Below are positions 43,692 through 53,800 of a DNA stretch of 64,000 nucleotides, piece by piece. Below the pieces are notes generated by a model. The model did not search any database, had not been told where the DNA came from, and saw nothing but the letters and a program-made list of their open reading frames with translations. A program made the translations under genes and the position numbers. Positions within the stretch are counted from its first letter, which is position 1. The number at the start of each line of letters is the position of its first letter. Source of the stretch: Terriglobales bacterium. Its GTDB lineage: Bacteria > Acidobacteriota > Terriglobia > Terriglobales > Acidobacteriaceae. The stretch spans positions 248,001-312,000 of the forward strand of contig JAOAPE010000003.1 in NCBI GenBank assembly GCA_025462725.1, read 5' to 3'.

Positions 43692-44771
43692 CTAATTTTT
43701 GATGTCCGCCGTAAGTTGCTCGATCTCGGATTTCTCAGCAGCAGTCAACGGCAGGAACGGCAAGCGCGCAGGACCACCGTAATATCCGTTCAGATCCATC
43801 ACGTATTTCGTTCCCGGCACGCCGAGTTCTCCGGCGATACGCTTTGCACCCGTGGAGACCCTTTGTTGTTTCAGCTCCGCGAGTTCCTTGTCGCCCTCTT
43901 TCCACGCGGTGTAAATCTCAAAGCATGCAGTGGGCGCGCATGCGCCGAAAGCCAGCACCGCTCCACTTGCACCTGCTTCGAGCGACGGCAACAAACTCTG
44001 CGCCGCTCCGGCGAGTATCTGAAAGCCGACTTCCTTGGTACGCATCTTGAACTTTGGCCGAGTCGCGACAGCAATAGTTGATTTGCTCGCAGAAGCTGTC
44101 GCGCCGAGCACTTCGGCGGAAATCATTCCGCCGTTAGCGGCGACGTTGTCGGCGGCGCCGGACAGCATTCTCGCCGTAACCGCATTGAATATCTCAGTCA
44201 CATTGGCCGTGCGCTTCACATGTTTGGTCGCGGCGCGCATGGCTGCAATCTTTTCCACATTGCCGCTCGATTCTTTTATTCCGATGATGTTCGGATGTCC
44301 AGCAAGTTCCGCGACCATCTCCGTGGGCAGATCGTAGGCGGTAAACGGAGGTACGCTGTAGAGGAGCACGGGCAATGGAGAACGATCAGCAACAAACCTG
44401 TAGTGCGCCAGAAGGCTCTCCGGCTTGAGCTTCATCTGCGGGCGATAGTAAGAAGGGGTTCGCACGAGGGCAACATCGTATCCCAGTTGCGCGGCGTATG
44501 CCGTCAGCGCGAGAGTTTGCACTGCCGATTCTTGCCCCGTTCCCGCGATGAGTACTTTCTCGTCAGACGCAACTTCGGCGCTGGTCTTCAGCACCTGCCG
44601 TTGCTCCTCGTCAGAGAGCATGACGGCTTCTCCGGTCGAGCCAAGAATCACCAATCCGGAGATGGGCGTCTTCGAATAGCGATCAACGTTGTGCTCAAGC
44701 TTCTTGATGTAGAGACGCCCGTCCGGATAAAACGGCGTAGTGGCAGCGGGAAATATTCCTTGCAGCAGCAT
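43692..44771 (-). CDS. DapA/HOGA-family aldolase with a 60-residue insertion
   Basis: The 359-residue TIM-barrel enzyme has the family Schiff-base lysine K166 in IGIKESSGN and the catalytic tyrosine Y138 in LLYSVPPF, with GSTGEAVML as the carboxylate-binding loop. Members cleave or make pyruvate-derived aldols (dihydrodipicolinate synthase, 4-hydroxy-2-oxoglutarate aldolase and others). Residues about 184-246, an Ala/Thr/Ser-rich stretch, interrupt the barrel and explain the excess over the usual 290-320. The true substrate is not predictable. There is no lysine gene nearby. Confidence 0.85.
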   Translation of the reverse strand: MLLQGIFPAATTPFYPDGRLYIKKLEHNVDRYSKTPISGLVILGSTGEAVMLSDEEQRQVLKTSAEVASDEKVLIAGTGQESAVQTLALTAYAAQLGYDVALVRTPSYYRPQMKLKPESLLAHYRFVADRSPLPVLLYSVPPFTAYDLPTEMVAELAGHPNIIGIKESSGNVEKIAAMRAATKHVKRTANVTEIFNAVTARMLSGAADNVAANGGMISAEVLGATASASKSTIAVATRPKFKMRTKEVGFQILAGAAQSLLPSLEAGASGAVLAFGACAPTACFEIYTAWKEGDKELAELKQQRVSTGAKRIAGELGVPGTKYVMDLNGYYGGPARLPFLPLTAAEKSEIEQLTADIKN

Positions 44772-44800
44772 GTATATAGATTAAACGAATCCAGCGTTCG

Positions 44801-45799
44801 TCATTCTCCCACGATTTTTTGAATCAATTTCGGATCATCCGGCAGCAATCCTGATTTCGGTAGTCGCGGCGTGAGCGTGCGCCAGCCCGGTTCGATCTTG
44901 AATGCTTTCTGAAACAGCGGCATGGATTCGTCCACGCGCTTCATGTTGACCAGTGCCACTGCGTGCCAGTACATCATTTCAGCGTATCGGCTGGGTTGGA
45001 TTTCTGGGACGCCGGCCACGAGTTGCTCCGCCGCTGCATACTCGCGCAGTGCTCCTTCGTTGTCTTTCTTCTCTGTTGCCAGATCGCCGGCGTTCATGTG
45101 GTTGTAAGCGCGTTGCAACGTGACCAGCCGACGCAATTCCTTCAGCGGCTCAGGACTGTCATCCACGCGAAGATCAAAGATGCGATCCTCCCAGGGCTTG
45201 CCGCTGGATTTCGCCTTCACGATGATGATGGCTGCCGATTGCCGGCCGCGGATGTCCCCGCCGACCGACTGTGCGGCGTCGAGTGCAGCGAGCATGCGCG
45301 TGGCAAGATCGCCTTTGGTGGATTCGTAAGCTGCGGCCATGGCTGGCCAGACCTTGTCGTTGGACATCAGGTTCGCTTCCACAGAATATTGATTGCCGAC
45401 GTGATGCCCAGCTGCTTGGATGTCCTTCGCGCCGGTGTACGCGTCCACTCGGCCTTGCGCGTCGATCATAGCCACCTGGCGAACATCGCGGCCTTCATCG
45501 GCCAAGACTAGTCCTTTCAGAGTTTCTGGTGCGCTGCGTCCGGAGCGCATCATTTCCAGCCCCAGTTTGCCGTAACTGGGATCAACAAAAGACTGCGTTG
45601 CAACAGCGCCGACTCCCGCCTCAGCCCACGTGACGATCGAGCCAACGCTAAACCAGTGCGATTGCACTGCAACACCCATGTCTCCGGTAACCGGATCACG
45701 AGCAACGATTGAGAATGTATTGACGGGACGAAGCGGACGAGGCCCCTGTTGTGCGAAGAGGCTGGAGGAAAAGAAGAGCAGCGTAAGAATGCGTTTCAT
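44801..45799 (-). CDS. Secreted DUF1028 protein with TPR-like C-terminus
   Basis: GGAG 8 bases upstream selects the ATG at 45799 (332 residues). A signal peptide (MKRILTLLFFSSSLFAQ) is followed by DUF1028 (about 25-225), with its opening TFSIVARDPVTGDMGVAVQSHWFSVG and GAVATQSFVDPSYG; the family has an Ntn-hydrolase-like fold of unknown activity. Residues about 226-332 form helices resembling TPRs (LQRAYNHMNAGDLATEKKDNEGALREYAAAEQL), whereas many DUF1028 proteins carry a peptidoglycan-binding tail there. Confidence 0.85.
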   Translation of the reverse strand: MKRILTLLFFSSSLFAQQGPRPLRPVNTFSIVARDPVTGDMGVAVQSHWFSVGSIVTWAEAGVGAVATQSFVDPSYGKLGLEMMRSGRSAPETLKGLVLADEGRDVRQVAMIDAQGRVDAYTGAKDIQAAGHHVGNQYSVEANLMSNDKVWPAMAAAYESTKGDLATRMLAALDAAQSVGGDIRGRQSAAIIIVKAKSSGKPWEDRIFDLRVDDSPEPLKELRRLVTLQRAYNHMNAGDLATEKKDNEGALREYAAAEQLVAGVPEIQPSRYAEMMYWHAVALVNMKRVDESMPLFQKAFKIEPGWRTLTPRLPKSGLLPDDPKLIQKIVGE

Positions 45800-45840
45800 G
45801 GGCAATCTCCTGGAACGCTGGAATTGTAAATGAGAGCGCG

Positions 45841-48800
45841 TTAGAGCGCTGCGGCTTCACGCTCGGCATGAAGCTGCTGCAATGCGCGGACATTAATCTC
45901 GCCCCGCTGGATGGCAGCAATGCCCTCTGCAGCCGCCTTAGCTGCAGCTAGCGTCGTGATGGTAGGGATGCGGGAGACCACGGCGGCGCGACGAATGGCC
46001 TTGTCGTCAAAGAACGGATCCACGCCGTAGGGAGTATTGATGATGAGCTGGATTTTTCCGCCCTTGATGAGATCCACTACGTGGGGACGTCCTTCTTTCA
46101 CCTTGTAAACGCGATCGACTGCCAATCCCGCGGCCTCGATCACGTTTGCTGTTCCATTCGTGGCCACGAGTTTGAATCCTAAGTCTGCGAAGCGTTGAGC
46201 GAGTGGCACCACAGCGGCCTTGTCCCGATCCTTTACACTGATGAATACTGTTCCCGACGACGGCAACACTTGTCCGGCGGCGAGTTGCGCCTTCGCGAAT
46301 GCTTCCCCGAAGTTGTCGGCAACTCCCATCACTTCGCCGGTAGACTTCATCTCAGGGCCAAGCACAGTGTCCACGCCGGGAAATTTGCTCCAGGGGAATA
46401 CCGGAGACTTCACGTAGAAGTTGTTGCCGGTATCCAGTACTGTCCCGCGCTCCACATATTCCGGAAGGAACTCGCGCAGCTTGCGTCCTGTCATTAATCG
46501 CGCAGCGACCTTCGCCAGCGGAATCCCGGTGGCCTTGGAAACATACGGCACGGTTCGCGAAGCACGTGGATTCACTTCGATCACGAAAACTTTGTCACGC
46601 TGAATCGCGAATTGAATGTTCATCAATCCGACAACTCGCAGCGCTCGCGCCAATTTGAACGAATAATCGCGCAGGGTAGCGAGCAGATGCTCCGGAATAT
46701 CTACTGGCGGCAGCACGCATGACGAATCGCCGGAGTGAATGCCGGCCTCTTCGATGTGCTGCATGATTCCGGCGATCACTACATCTTCGCCGTCAGATAG
46801 CGCGTCAACGTCGATCTCGGTGGCGTCCTCAAGGAAGTGGTCAACCAGCACCGGACGCTCTTGCGAGTACTCGACCGCTTCCTTCATGTATCGGACGACC
46901 GATTCATCGTCATACGCGATGACCATCGCCCGCCCGCCCAGCACATATGAAGGGCGCACCAGTACCGGATACGTCGCTTTGTTCGCCGCCGCCACCGCTT
47001 CTTCCACGCTTGTGGCCATGCCGCCCGGCGGTTGCGGGATATCCAATTCGTCGAGTAGCTTTCCGAAACGCTTACGGTCTTCCGCAAGGTCAATGTATTC
47101 AGGCGACGTGCCAATGATGGGCACTCCAGCGGCTTTCAACGGAAGCGCGAGATTGAGCGGAGTCTGTCCGCCGAATTGGACGATCATTCCTATCGGCGCT
47201 CCCGAAGTTGCTTCGTGTTCGAACACTGCCAGCACATCTTCCAATGTCAGCGGCTCAAAATAAAGACGATCGCTGGTGTCGTAATCCGTCGAGACAGTCT
47301 CCGGATTGCAATTCACCATGATGGTCTCGTAACCGTCTTCGCGGAGCGCAAAAGCAGCATGGCAACAGCAATAGTCGAATTCGATTCCCTGCCCAATGCG
47401 GTTTGGTCCGCTGCCCAGAATGATGACTTTCTTCTTCGAGGTTGGTGGCGCTTCGTCTTCTTCTTCGTACGTGGAATAAAGATACGGCGTGTAACTTTCG
47501 AATTCTGCGGCGCAGGTGTCCACGAGCTTGTAAACCGGGATCACTCCAAGCTTCTTGCGCAGATGCCGAATCTTTTCTGCTGCGCCCTTCCCAATGCGCC
47601 ATCCCTCAGCGAGCCGCGCATCGGAAATTCCCATGCGCTTTGCTTCGAGAAGAAGTTGTTTTGAGATCGACTCGATCGGATGCTTCTCAATCTCGGTGGT
47701 CATGTCCGTGATTTCTTTCAATTGATACAGGAACCACGGATCGATGCCAGTCATCTTCGCCAGTTGCTTGACGGTGTGGCCTTCTTTGAGCGCGTATCGC
47801 AGATAGGCCATGCGCTCGGGATGGGGGGTGACTAGGCGTTGAGTAAGAATGCGCGGCTCGATTTTTTCGGAGCCAGCTTTGCGTCCCGTTTCAAGCGAGC
47901 GGATTCCCTTCATCAGCGCTTCCTTGAAAGTGCGGCCGATTGCCATGACTTCGCCCACGGACTTCATCTGCGGACCTAGCGATTCATCCGTTCCGGGAAA
48001 TTTCTCAAATTGCCACTTGGGAATCTTTACGACGACATAATCGATGCTCGGCTCAAAGCATGCGGGAGTCTTACGAGTGATGTCATTGGGGATTTCGTCG
48101 AGGGTGTATCCGACTGCGAGCTTAGCGGCGATTTTCGCAATCGGGAATCCTGTGGCCTTCGACGCCAGTGCGGATGAACGCGAGACGCGCGGATTCATCT
48201 CAATCACGACCAAGCGGCCGTTCGTAGGATGCACACCAAACTGGATATTCGAGCCGCCAGTCTCGACGCCAATCTCACGGATGACCGCGATTGACGCGTC
48301 GCGCATGGCTTGGTATTCGCGGTCGGACAAAGTTTGTGCAGGGGCGACGGTGATAGAGTCGCCAGTGTGCACGCCCATAGGATCGAAGTTTTCGATGGAG
48401 CAGATGATGATGACGTTGTCGGCGAGGTCGCGCATGACCTCAAGCTCGTATTCTTTCCATCCCAGCACTGACTCTTCTATCAGGCACTCGTGGACGGGTG
48501 AAAGATCAAGCCCGCGCGTGAGTATCTCAATCAGCTCTTCGCGGTTGTAAGCGATACCGCCACCGCTGCCACCGAGCGTGAATGACGGACGGATAATGAC
48601 CGGAAACCCAATCTTCCCGCTGAACTCCATTCCATCTTTGACGTTGTTGACCAGTGCGGACTTAGGAACTTCGAGCCCGATACGCGCCATCGCGTCTTTA
48701 AATAGCAGGCGGTCTTCTGCCATCTTGATGGCTTTAAGTTGGGCGCCGATCAACTCGACGCCGTATTTCTCCAGCACCCCGCCGTCAGCTAGCTCCACAG

Positions 48801-49125
48801 CGAGATTTAGCGCAGTCTGGCCGCCAACCGTGGGCAAAAGCGCGAAGACGCCTTTGTCGCCGCTGTCGCGCAACATTTCGCTTTCAATGCGGATGATCTC
48901 TTCCAGGTACTCGCGCGTGAGCGGCTCTATATATGTGCGGTCGGCGAGATCAGGATCCGTCATGATGGTGGCGGGATTGGAATTCGCCAGCACCACTTCA
49001 TATCCTTCTTGCTTTAGCGCCTTGCATGCCTGCGCGCCGGAGTAATCAAACTCCGCCGATTGTCCAATGACAATCGGGCCGGAGCCGATGATGAGGATCT
49101 TCGAGATGTCAGTGCGTCGGGGCAT
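45841..49125 (-). CDS. carB: Carbamoyl-phosphate synthase large subunit
   Basis: CarB makes carbamoyl phosphate for pyrimidine and arginine synthesis from ammonia delivered by CarA. The 1094-residue protein has both ATP-grasp halves ([20 protein letters not shown] and [20 protein letters not shown]), the oligomerisation region (about 400-550) and the C-terminal MGS-like allosteric domain (about 935-1094). The start codon shares a base with the carA stop (TAATG), giving tight coupling. Full length, no visible lesions. Confidence 0.97.
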   Translation of the reverse strand: MPRRTDISKILIIGSGPIVIGQSAEFDYSGAQACKALKQEGYEVVLANSNPATIMTDPDLADRTYIEPLTREYLEEIIRIESEMLRDSGDKGVFALLPTVGGQTALNLAVELADGGVLEKYGVELIGAQLKAIKMAEDRLLFKDAMARIGLEVPKSALVNNVKDGMEFSGKIGFPVIIRPSFTLGGSGGGIAYNREELIEILTRGLDLSPVHECLIEESVLGWKEYELEVMRDLADNVIIICSIENFDPMGVHTGDSITVAPAQTLSDREYQAMRDASIAVIREIGVETGGSNIQFGVHPTNGRLVVIEMNPRVSRSSALASKATGFPIAKIAAKLAVGYTLDEIPNDITRKTPACFEPSIDYVVVKIPKWQFEKFPGTDESLGPQMKSVGEVMAIGRTFKEALMKGIRSLETGRKAGSEKIEPRILTQRLVTPHPERMAYLRYALKEGHTVKQLAKMTGIDPWFLYQLKEITDMTTEIEKHPIESISKQLLLEAKRMGISDARLAEGWRIGKGAAEKIRHLRKKLGVIPVYKLVDTCAAEFESYTPYLYSTYEEEDEAPPTSKKKVIILGSGPNRIGQGIEFDYCCCHAAFALREDGYETIMVNCNPETVSTDYDTSDRLYFEPLTLEDVLAVFEHEATSGAPIGMIVQFGGQTPLNLALPLKAAGVPIIGTSPEYIDLAEDRKRFGKLLDELDIPQPPGGMATSVEEAVAAANKATYPVLVRPSYVLGGRAMVIAYDDESVVRYMKEAVEYSQERPVLVDHFLEDATEIDVDALSDGEDVVIAGIMQHIEEAGIHSGDSSCVLPPVDIPEHLLATLRDYSFKLARALRVVGLMNIQFAIQRDKVFVIEVNPRASRTVPYVSKATGIPLAKVAARLMTGRKLREFLPEYVERGTVLDTGNNFYVKSPVFPWSKFPGVDTVLGPEMKSTGEVMGVADNFGEAFAKAQLAAGQVLPSSGTVFISVKDRDKAAVVPLAQRFADLGFKLVATNGTANVIEAAGLAVDRVYKVKEGRPHVVDLIKGGKIQLIINTPYGVDPFFDDKAIRRAAVVSRIPTITTLAAAKAAAEGIAAIQRGEINVRALQQLHAEREAAAL

Positions 49126-50255
49126 TAGCCTCTCCACTCCTCCATCATCTTCACAAAATCTTTGAACAGATAATGAGAGTCGTGTGGCCCGGGCGATGCC
49201 TCGGGGTGATACTGCACGCTAAAAAGTGGCAACGTTCTGTGCCGCAAGCCTTCGAGCGTGTTGTCGTTGAGGTCGATGTGCGTGAAATCTACTTCCACGC
49301 CCTTCAGCGAATCCGGATCGACAGCGAAGTTGTGATTGTGCGCCGTAATCTCAATCTTCCCTGTCTTGAGTTGTTTCACCGGATGGTTCCCCCCGTGGTG
49401 TCCGCAATTAAGTTTGTATGTCTTGCCGCCGAGCGCGAGTCCGATCAATTGATGTCCGAGGCAGATGCCGAATATCGGGGTCTTCCCTGCCAGCCTGCGG
49501 ATGTTTTCCTGCGCATACGTGCAAGGCTCCGGATCGCCGGGGCCGTTCGACAGGAACACTCCATCAGGATTCATCGCCAGTACATCGTCTGCGTGCGTTT
49601 CTGCTGGAACCACCGTGACGCGACATCCCTCTGATGCCAGCTTTCTCAAAATGTTGTGCTTGATCCCAAAGTCGTAGGCAACAACGTGATACTGCGACGG
49701 CCCGTCCTTCACGCCGACAACCTGCGTCGGTTCATGTGACCGCTCGCCTGTTTCCCAAATGTAGCGCTGCTTGGTGCTAACGACCTTTGCCAGATCCATT
49801 CCATCCATCTTGGGAATGGCACGCGCTTTCGCCACCAGCTTCTCCGGATCATTCTCCATAGAGGAGATCACGCCCCGCATGATTCCCTTGGCGCGAAGAT
49901 GTCGGACAACCGCCCGTGTGTCGATATCGGCAATGACCGGGATCTTGTATCGTTCCAGATATTCGTCGGCGACTTGCTGGGAGCGCCAATTGGAACTGAT
50001 AGGCGAGAACTCGCGCACGATCAACCCTTCGATAAACGGACGATTGGCCTCGTTATCTTCCTGATTGGTGCCGTAGTTTCCGATTTGGGGATTTGTGAGG
50101 ATGACAATCTGCCCTGCGTAGGACGGATCGGTGAAAATTTCCTGGTAGCCGGTCAGCGAAGTGTTAAAAACAACTTCCCCGTAACACTCAGCTTTGGCTC
50201 CGTAGCCTTTGCCTCTGAAGATGCGGCCATCTTCCAGTGCAAGGATCGCTTGCAT
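49125..50255 (-). CDS. carA: Carbamoyl-phosphate synthase small subunit (glutaminase)
   Basis: The 376-residue amidotransferase subunit has the Cys nucleophile in [22 protein letters not shown] and the His/Glu pair in [13 protein letters not shown]. The N-terminal domain starts [19 protein letters not shown] ribosome binding site GGGAG lies 5 bases before the ATG. It precedes carB with a one-base overlap. A 45-codon small ORF lies 75 bp upstream on the same strand. Confidence 0.97.
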   Translation of the reverse strand: MQAILALEDGRIFRGKGYGAKAECYGEVVFNTSLTGYQEIFTDPSYAGQIVILTNPQIGNYGTNQEDNEANRPFIEGLIVREFSPISSNWRSQQVADEYLERYKIPVIADIDTRAVVRHLRAKGIMRGVISSMENDPEKLVAKARAIPKMDGMDLAKVVSTKQRYIWETGERSHEPTQVVGVKDGPSQYHVVAYDFGIKHNILRKLASEGCRVTVVPAETHADDVLAMNPDGVFLSNGPGDPEPCTYAQENIRRLAGKTPIFGICLGHQLIGLALGGKTYKLNCGHHGGNHPVKQLKTGKIEITAHNHNFAVDPDSLKGVEVDFTHIDLNDNTLEGLRHRTLPLFSVQYHPEASPGPHDSHYLFKDFVKMMEEWRG

Positions 50256-50329
50256 TCTGTCTCCCGGGGGTGGATTTTAAGAATTTTACCACATCCGGAA
50301 TGCCGCAATAATCGCGGGCGCGCATCGAG

Positions 50330-50467
50330 CTACTTGTTTTTGTTCTTGCGGAGCTGATCCACCATCTTGATGTAGTCGGAAATCAAACCGGCGGGAAAAT
50401 CACAAGTGTTGTTCACTTTCGGCATCGGTTGGGGTTGCGACTTCTGAATCGGATTCGTTGGCTGCAT
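50330..50467 (-). CDS. Small ORF (45 residues) upstream of carA, unknown function
   Basis: The minus strand has a GAGG ribosome binding site 7 bases before an ATG at 50467, then an open frame of 45 codons ending in TAG at 50330. The peptide opens MQPTNPIQKSQPQPMPKV and ends in SDYIKMVDQLRKNKNK. The N-terminal half is Pro/Gln-rich and the C-terminal half is a basic amphipathic helix candidate. There is no signal peptide. It could be a small structural or regulatory protein, or a leader ORF of the carAB transcript. Recognised from the sequence only. Confidence 0.5.
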   Translation of the reverse strand: MQPTNPIQKSQPQPMPKVNNTCDFPAGLISDYIKMVDQLRKNKNK

Positions 50468-50571
50468 GATTTTCCTCAAGCGATTCGGCTAAGGCAGAAA
50501 GCTTACGCGTGAATCTGCGAAATGCCAGATTACAGACGGACATTCACGCTGCCGGCCGATGCCTTAGTCCT

Positions 50572-51282
50572 TTAGTAACTGGCCCTTTTCTTTTGCTGAA
50601 GGGATGCGGCCAAAGGCGTCCAACTTGCGGCTAAGCAGCCATCCTTATAAGCCTTCGACCAGAAATGTATTGGTATATGCGAGCCCATCCGATGTCTAAG
50701 GACGAATTCCCCTTCCATAAGCCCATCCTCAAGATACTTTTCAAACATCTCAACCACTCGCTCTGAGCCTGGCACAGAGACATCTTCTATCCGCATTCCG
50801 AGTAATTCAGGCCGTGCATAGCCCAGTAGGTCGCAGGCACCATCCGTGGCCTCAATGTACCTTCGCTGGTCGTTAACAAAAACAACGTAGTCCCCACCGA
50901 GTTCAGGATGCTTATGGCTACGCACTTTCAACATACTGTCCAGCAGTTCCAAAAGCTGTCCGGGCGATTTACCTTTTTCAACGAACGCGTCAATAAAGTT
51001 CTTGGCGTCCTCGGGTATCTCATTGGCTGCAGAAACCATGATCAGAGGTATTAGTGGTTTGCTTCGCCTGATTTCCTGCGCCACTTCACCGCCGTTCATT
51101 CCTGGCATGCGATAGTCCAGCAACACGGCGTCGATCTGCTCCGCGGCAAAAATGTCCAGACCCTTGCGGCCGTTTTCGGCTGTAAGAACTTGGTATCCGT
51201 TCGATTCGAGAACGATCTTGCGGATCGTCAGGATCGAATATTCATCATCTACGCAGAGAATGGTCTGCTTGTTTTCTGGCAT
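50572..51282 (-). CDS. Response regulator with C-terminal PAS domain
   Basis: The 236-residue protein joins an N-terminal receiver domain (about 6-122) to a PAS domain (about 128-225). The receiver has the acidic pocket VDDE, the phosphoacceptor D56 in LLDYRMPGMNGG and the conserved Lys near 103 (VEKGKSP). The PAS part shows VNDQRRYIEATDGACDLLGYARPELLGMRIEDV. There is no output DNA-binding or catalytic domain, so it may act through protein contacts. No kinase gene is adjacent. Confidence 0.88.
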   Translation of the reverse strand: MPENKQTILCVDDEYSILTIRKIVLESNGYQVLTAENGRKGLDIFAAEQIDAVLLDYRMPGMNGGEVAQEIRRSKPLIPLIMVSAANEIPEDAKNFIDAFVEKGKSPGQLLELLDSMLKVRSHKHPELGGDYVVFVNDQRRYIEATDGACDLLGYARPELLGMRIEDVSVPGSERVVEMFEKYLEDGLMEGEFVLRHRMGSHIPIHFWSKAYKDGCLAASWTPLAASLQQKKRASY

Positions 51283-51423
51283 TGTCGTGGGTTCGGTATT
51301 CAGAATTGCTACATTAACGTAAACTGTCTTTCACTTCTGCTCAACCTTGGCCAAGCGTCAACATGAGCCACCCACATTAGCTCTGCTAGAATCCTTTTAA
51401 CTTTCCGGTAATCGGATACTTGT

Positions 51424-52587
51424 ATGTCTCCACAACCGCCATTCACGGATGTTCCCACCGCGCTCGACGAGATTCGCGCGGGGCGGATGATCGTCGTCGT
51501 GGATGATGAAGACCGTGAAAATGAGGGTGACCTCACCCTTGCGGCCGAGAAAGTCACTCCGGAAGCCATCAATTTCATGGCGAGATTCGGCCGAGGCCTC
51601 ATCTGCGTGGCTATGACGGGTGAACGGTTGGACCATTTACGAATCGGCATGATGACAGCCGAAAACACTTCCCCTTACGGCACAGCATTCTGCGAAAGCG
51701 TTGAAGCCCGCGAAGGCGTCACAACCGGGATCTCCGCACAAGATCGCGCTCGAACAATTCAGGTGTGTATCGATCCGCAGTCGCGGCCTGGTGATCTCGT
51801 CCGCCCCGGACACACCTTTCCGTTACGCGCACGAAAAGGTGGTGTCCTCGTTCGCGCCGGACAGACCGAAGCTTCCGTTGATCTCGCGCGTTTGGCAGGA
51901 ATGGTTCCCGCCGGCGTGATCTGCGAGATCATGAATGAGGACGGCACCATGTCCCGCGTGCCTGACCTCATTGAATTCTGCCGTCAGCACAACTTGAAGA
52001 TGGTCACTGTCGCGGAACTCATCCGATATCGCATGCAGCACGAGCGATATGTCCAGCGTGTGGGCGAAGCGATGCTTCCTACTCGCTATGGTGACTTCCG
52101 CATGGTTGCATACGAAAGTCAGCTCGATGGCGAGTCGCACATCGCGCTCGTCAAAGGCGACGTTGGAGTTGAGCCTAATCGCCCGACATTAGTCCGCGTT
52201 CACTCACATTGTTTAGTGGGCGATGTCTTCGGAGCGACTTGGTGCGATTGCCACGCCACAGTCGAGCGCTCATTGCAGATGATCTCTGATGAAGGACGCG
52301 GTGCTCTGGTCTATCTTCACCAGACAGGCAAGGGCTTCAGTGTGGATAAGATCGACGACAAGCCTGTGCTTACCTTCCATCGTGACGTCCGCGAGCCAGC
52401 GCATCCTGATCATCAACGGAAGACGCAGCGGGATGTTGGCATCGGCGCGCAGATTCTTTCCGACCTCGGCTTGAATTCCATTCGTCTGTTGACGAACCAT
52501 CCCCGGAAGGTCGCAGCCCTTGAGGGCTTTGCGATTGAGATCGTCGAACAAGTCCCTATTCCTCTCGCAACCGCTAAATCACGGTAG
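51424..52587 (+). CDS. ribBA: RibBA: DHBP synthase with a divergent GTP cyclohydrolase II-like half
   Basis: Residues 1-205 form 3,4-dihydroxy-2-butanone-4-phosphate synthase with the metal-binding DDEDRENEGDL intact. Residues 220-387 correspond to GTP cyclohydrolase II: zinc ligands C263, C274 and C276 are kept. The RQEGRGI signature is replaced by HQTGKGF (299-305), and the Asp aligned to Escherichia RibA D126 is Thr (T334) while the following Arg (R336) remains. The usual C-terminal tail of about 40 residues is missing. The first reaction is secure; the second may be lost. No FMN riboswitch is seen upstream. Confidence 0.88.
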   Translation: MSPQPPFTDVPTALDEIRAGRMIVVVDDEDRENEGDLTLAAEKVTPEAINFMARFGRGLICVAMTGERLDHLRIGMMTAENTSPYGTAFCESVEAREGVTTGISAQDRARTIQVCIDPQSRPGDLVRPGHTFPLRARKGGVLVRAGQTEASVDLARLAGMVPAGVICEIMNEDGTMSRVPDLIEFCRQHNLKMVTVAELIRYRMQHERYVQRVGEAMLPTRYGDFRMVAYESQLDGESHIALVKGDVGVEPNRPTLVRVHSHCLVGDVFGATWCDCHATVERSLQMISDEGRGALVYLHQTGKGFSVDKIDDKPVLTFHRDVREPAHPDHQRKTQRDVGIGAQILSDLGLNSIRLLTNHPRKVAALEGFAIEIVEQVPIPLATAKSR

Positions 52588-52595
52588 AAACACGA

Positions 52596-52633
52596 AAGCC
52601 TCCCACGTGGGAGGCTTCAGTGCTTTTGGCCAG
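52596..52633 (+). terminator. Terminator hairpin after ribBA
   Basis: An uninterrupted perfect dyad spans 52596-52617, with arms AAGCCTCCCAC and GTGGGAGGCTT. The T run (CTTTT) comes about 6 bases later, so efficiency is uncertain. Confidence 0.6.
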
Positions 52634-52674
52634 ACCTGAGGAGGAAGGTCAAAAAGTGCGTTCCGCGCCCAGGG

Positions 52675-52938
52675 CTAACTGGGTTTGCGGACCACCACGT
52701 TGTCATCTTTCATAAAGAATTGAGCGGAGCAGCAATCAGATCCGCAAATCACCGGAATCGTGCCATTGATCTGGCGACGCGTTACCAATCCCAGCGTTCC
52801 GCATTCGGGGCAAGCTAGGACGGCCCAATATGGGTCTTCCTGCTCTCCCATTTCACCGGCGTTCTCTAACACGAACAAGGTACCCGGCGACATCTGCTCC
52901 GGGATCCATTCGCTCAGTACATTGAGTTCCGCTACCAT
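52675..52938 (-). CDS. Small zinc-ribbon-like protein, unknown function
   Basis: The 87-residue protein has four cysteines in the pattern CPECG ... CGSDCC, which fits a small zinc ribbon. The C-terminal part SAQFFMKDDNVVVRKPS is beta-like. There is no signal peptide, so it is cytoplasmic. The start at ATG 52938 is preceded by CGGAGGTGGTGT, a good ribosome binding site. I do not recognise a named family. Confidence 0.68.
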   Translation of the reverse strand: MVAELNVLSEWIPEQMSPGTLFVLENAGEMGEQEDPYWAVLACPECGTLGLVTRRQINGTIPVICGSDCCSAQFFMKDDNVVVRKPS

Positions 52939-53070
52939 ACACCACCTCCGGGATTTGAATGGCTCAACTGTTCTGTTCGCTGTTCTGTTCTGCTTTGTTC
53001 GTGTTCTACATGCTCCTTACACTGACTATCGGCCGTTACCTCTGTCACCGTGAGCAACAACCGAAACTTT

Positions 53071-53658
53071 TCAAGATGTCGCTCGCCGCTTTGCCACGTA
53101 TCCACGAGGCGGACTGATCACGCGTGCGCTCTTGGTGCTAACTATTTGATTCGTTCTTCTTTGTGGCAAGTTGGCCTTTAGCGCGCCGGAACTGCGCCTG
53201 ACACGCGGTTTCGTTGAAGCGGCTGCGTGAAACTCCCGTGCTGCTCTCGTGCGAATTTCTGCATGGACCTCGCGAACCGCGTCGCTCAGGCAAACAGCAA
53301 GAATCGGCTGCCGGGCGTTCTTGAGGATATCAACGACCTGATTTGCGGAATTCTCGAGATAGATTCGCTTGCCGTCCGTAAGCAAGTGGTAGTCAGATCC
53401 GGCTGTGACAGTCTCAACCAGTCGCTTCCCTAACTCACGCTGGAGATATCGCATGATCTTGCGCACGCGCTGGAGCGAGAATCCCTTCTTTCGAAGCTGG
53501 CAGACGACAGCAATTTCCGCGAGGTCGTCCAAGGAGTAAAGCCGATTGCGACCTTCACGGGCGGGAACGACGATGCCTCGCTCATCCCACCACTGCAACT
53601 GGCGGGGCGTAATGCCTGTTAGAGCGACAACGTGTTCAGAGGTGAACTGCTCGGGCAT
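53071..53658 (-). CDS. MerR family transcriptional regulator
   Basis: The 195-residue protein starts with a MerR winged helix (FTSEHVVALTGITPRQLQWWDERGIVVPAREGRNRLYSLDDLAEI), followed by a helix (about 75-95) and a globular part that lacks the cysteines of metal sensors. The last 50 residues are basic (PRVRRSSGALKANLPQRRTNQ). The effector is unknown. A palindrome lies 31 bp upstream of the start, suitable for autoregulation. Confidence 0.85.
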   Translation of the reverse strand: MPEQFTSEHVVALTGITPRQLQWWDERGIVVPAREGRNRLYSLDDLAEIAVVCQLRKKGFSLQRVRKIMRYLQRELGKRLVETVTAGSDYHLLTDGKRIYLENSANQVVDILKNARQPILAVCLSDAVREVHAEIRTRAAREFHAAASTKPRVRRSSGALKANLPQRRTNQIVSTKSARVISPPRGYVAKRRATS

Positions 53659-53688
53659 CCGTTGCGTTCCCTTCTTGCCTGACTTCGT

Positions 53689-53717
53689 CTCCGGAAACTC
53701 CGTTAAACATTCCGGAG
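53689..53717. promoter_or_regulatory. Palindrome upstream of the MerR-type gene
   Basis: CTCCGGAA (53689-53696) and TTCCGGAG (53710-53717) are perfect 8-bp arms around a 13-bp spacer. On the minus strand a -35-like TTGAAA precedes it by a promoter-like distance and TTTAAC lies inside the spacer as a -10 candidate. A MerR-type operator sits between or over these boxes in known systems. Confidence 0.5.
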
Positions 53718-53800
53718 AGGAATTGTTTCAAACATTTTATGTCGCTGCTGTTGGGAGTCAAGGGAAATATCGGGAGAACCACGAAGGGTAATAGACAGAC

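Noticed and set aside
51283-51423. FMN riboswitch upstream of ribBA
   Set aside because: The leader is short and lacks the conserved RFN-element blocks.
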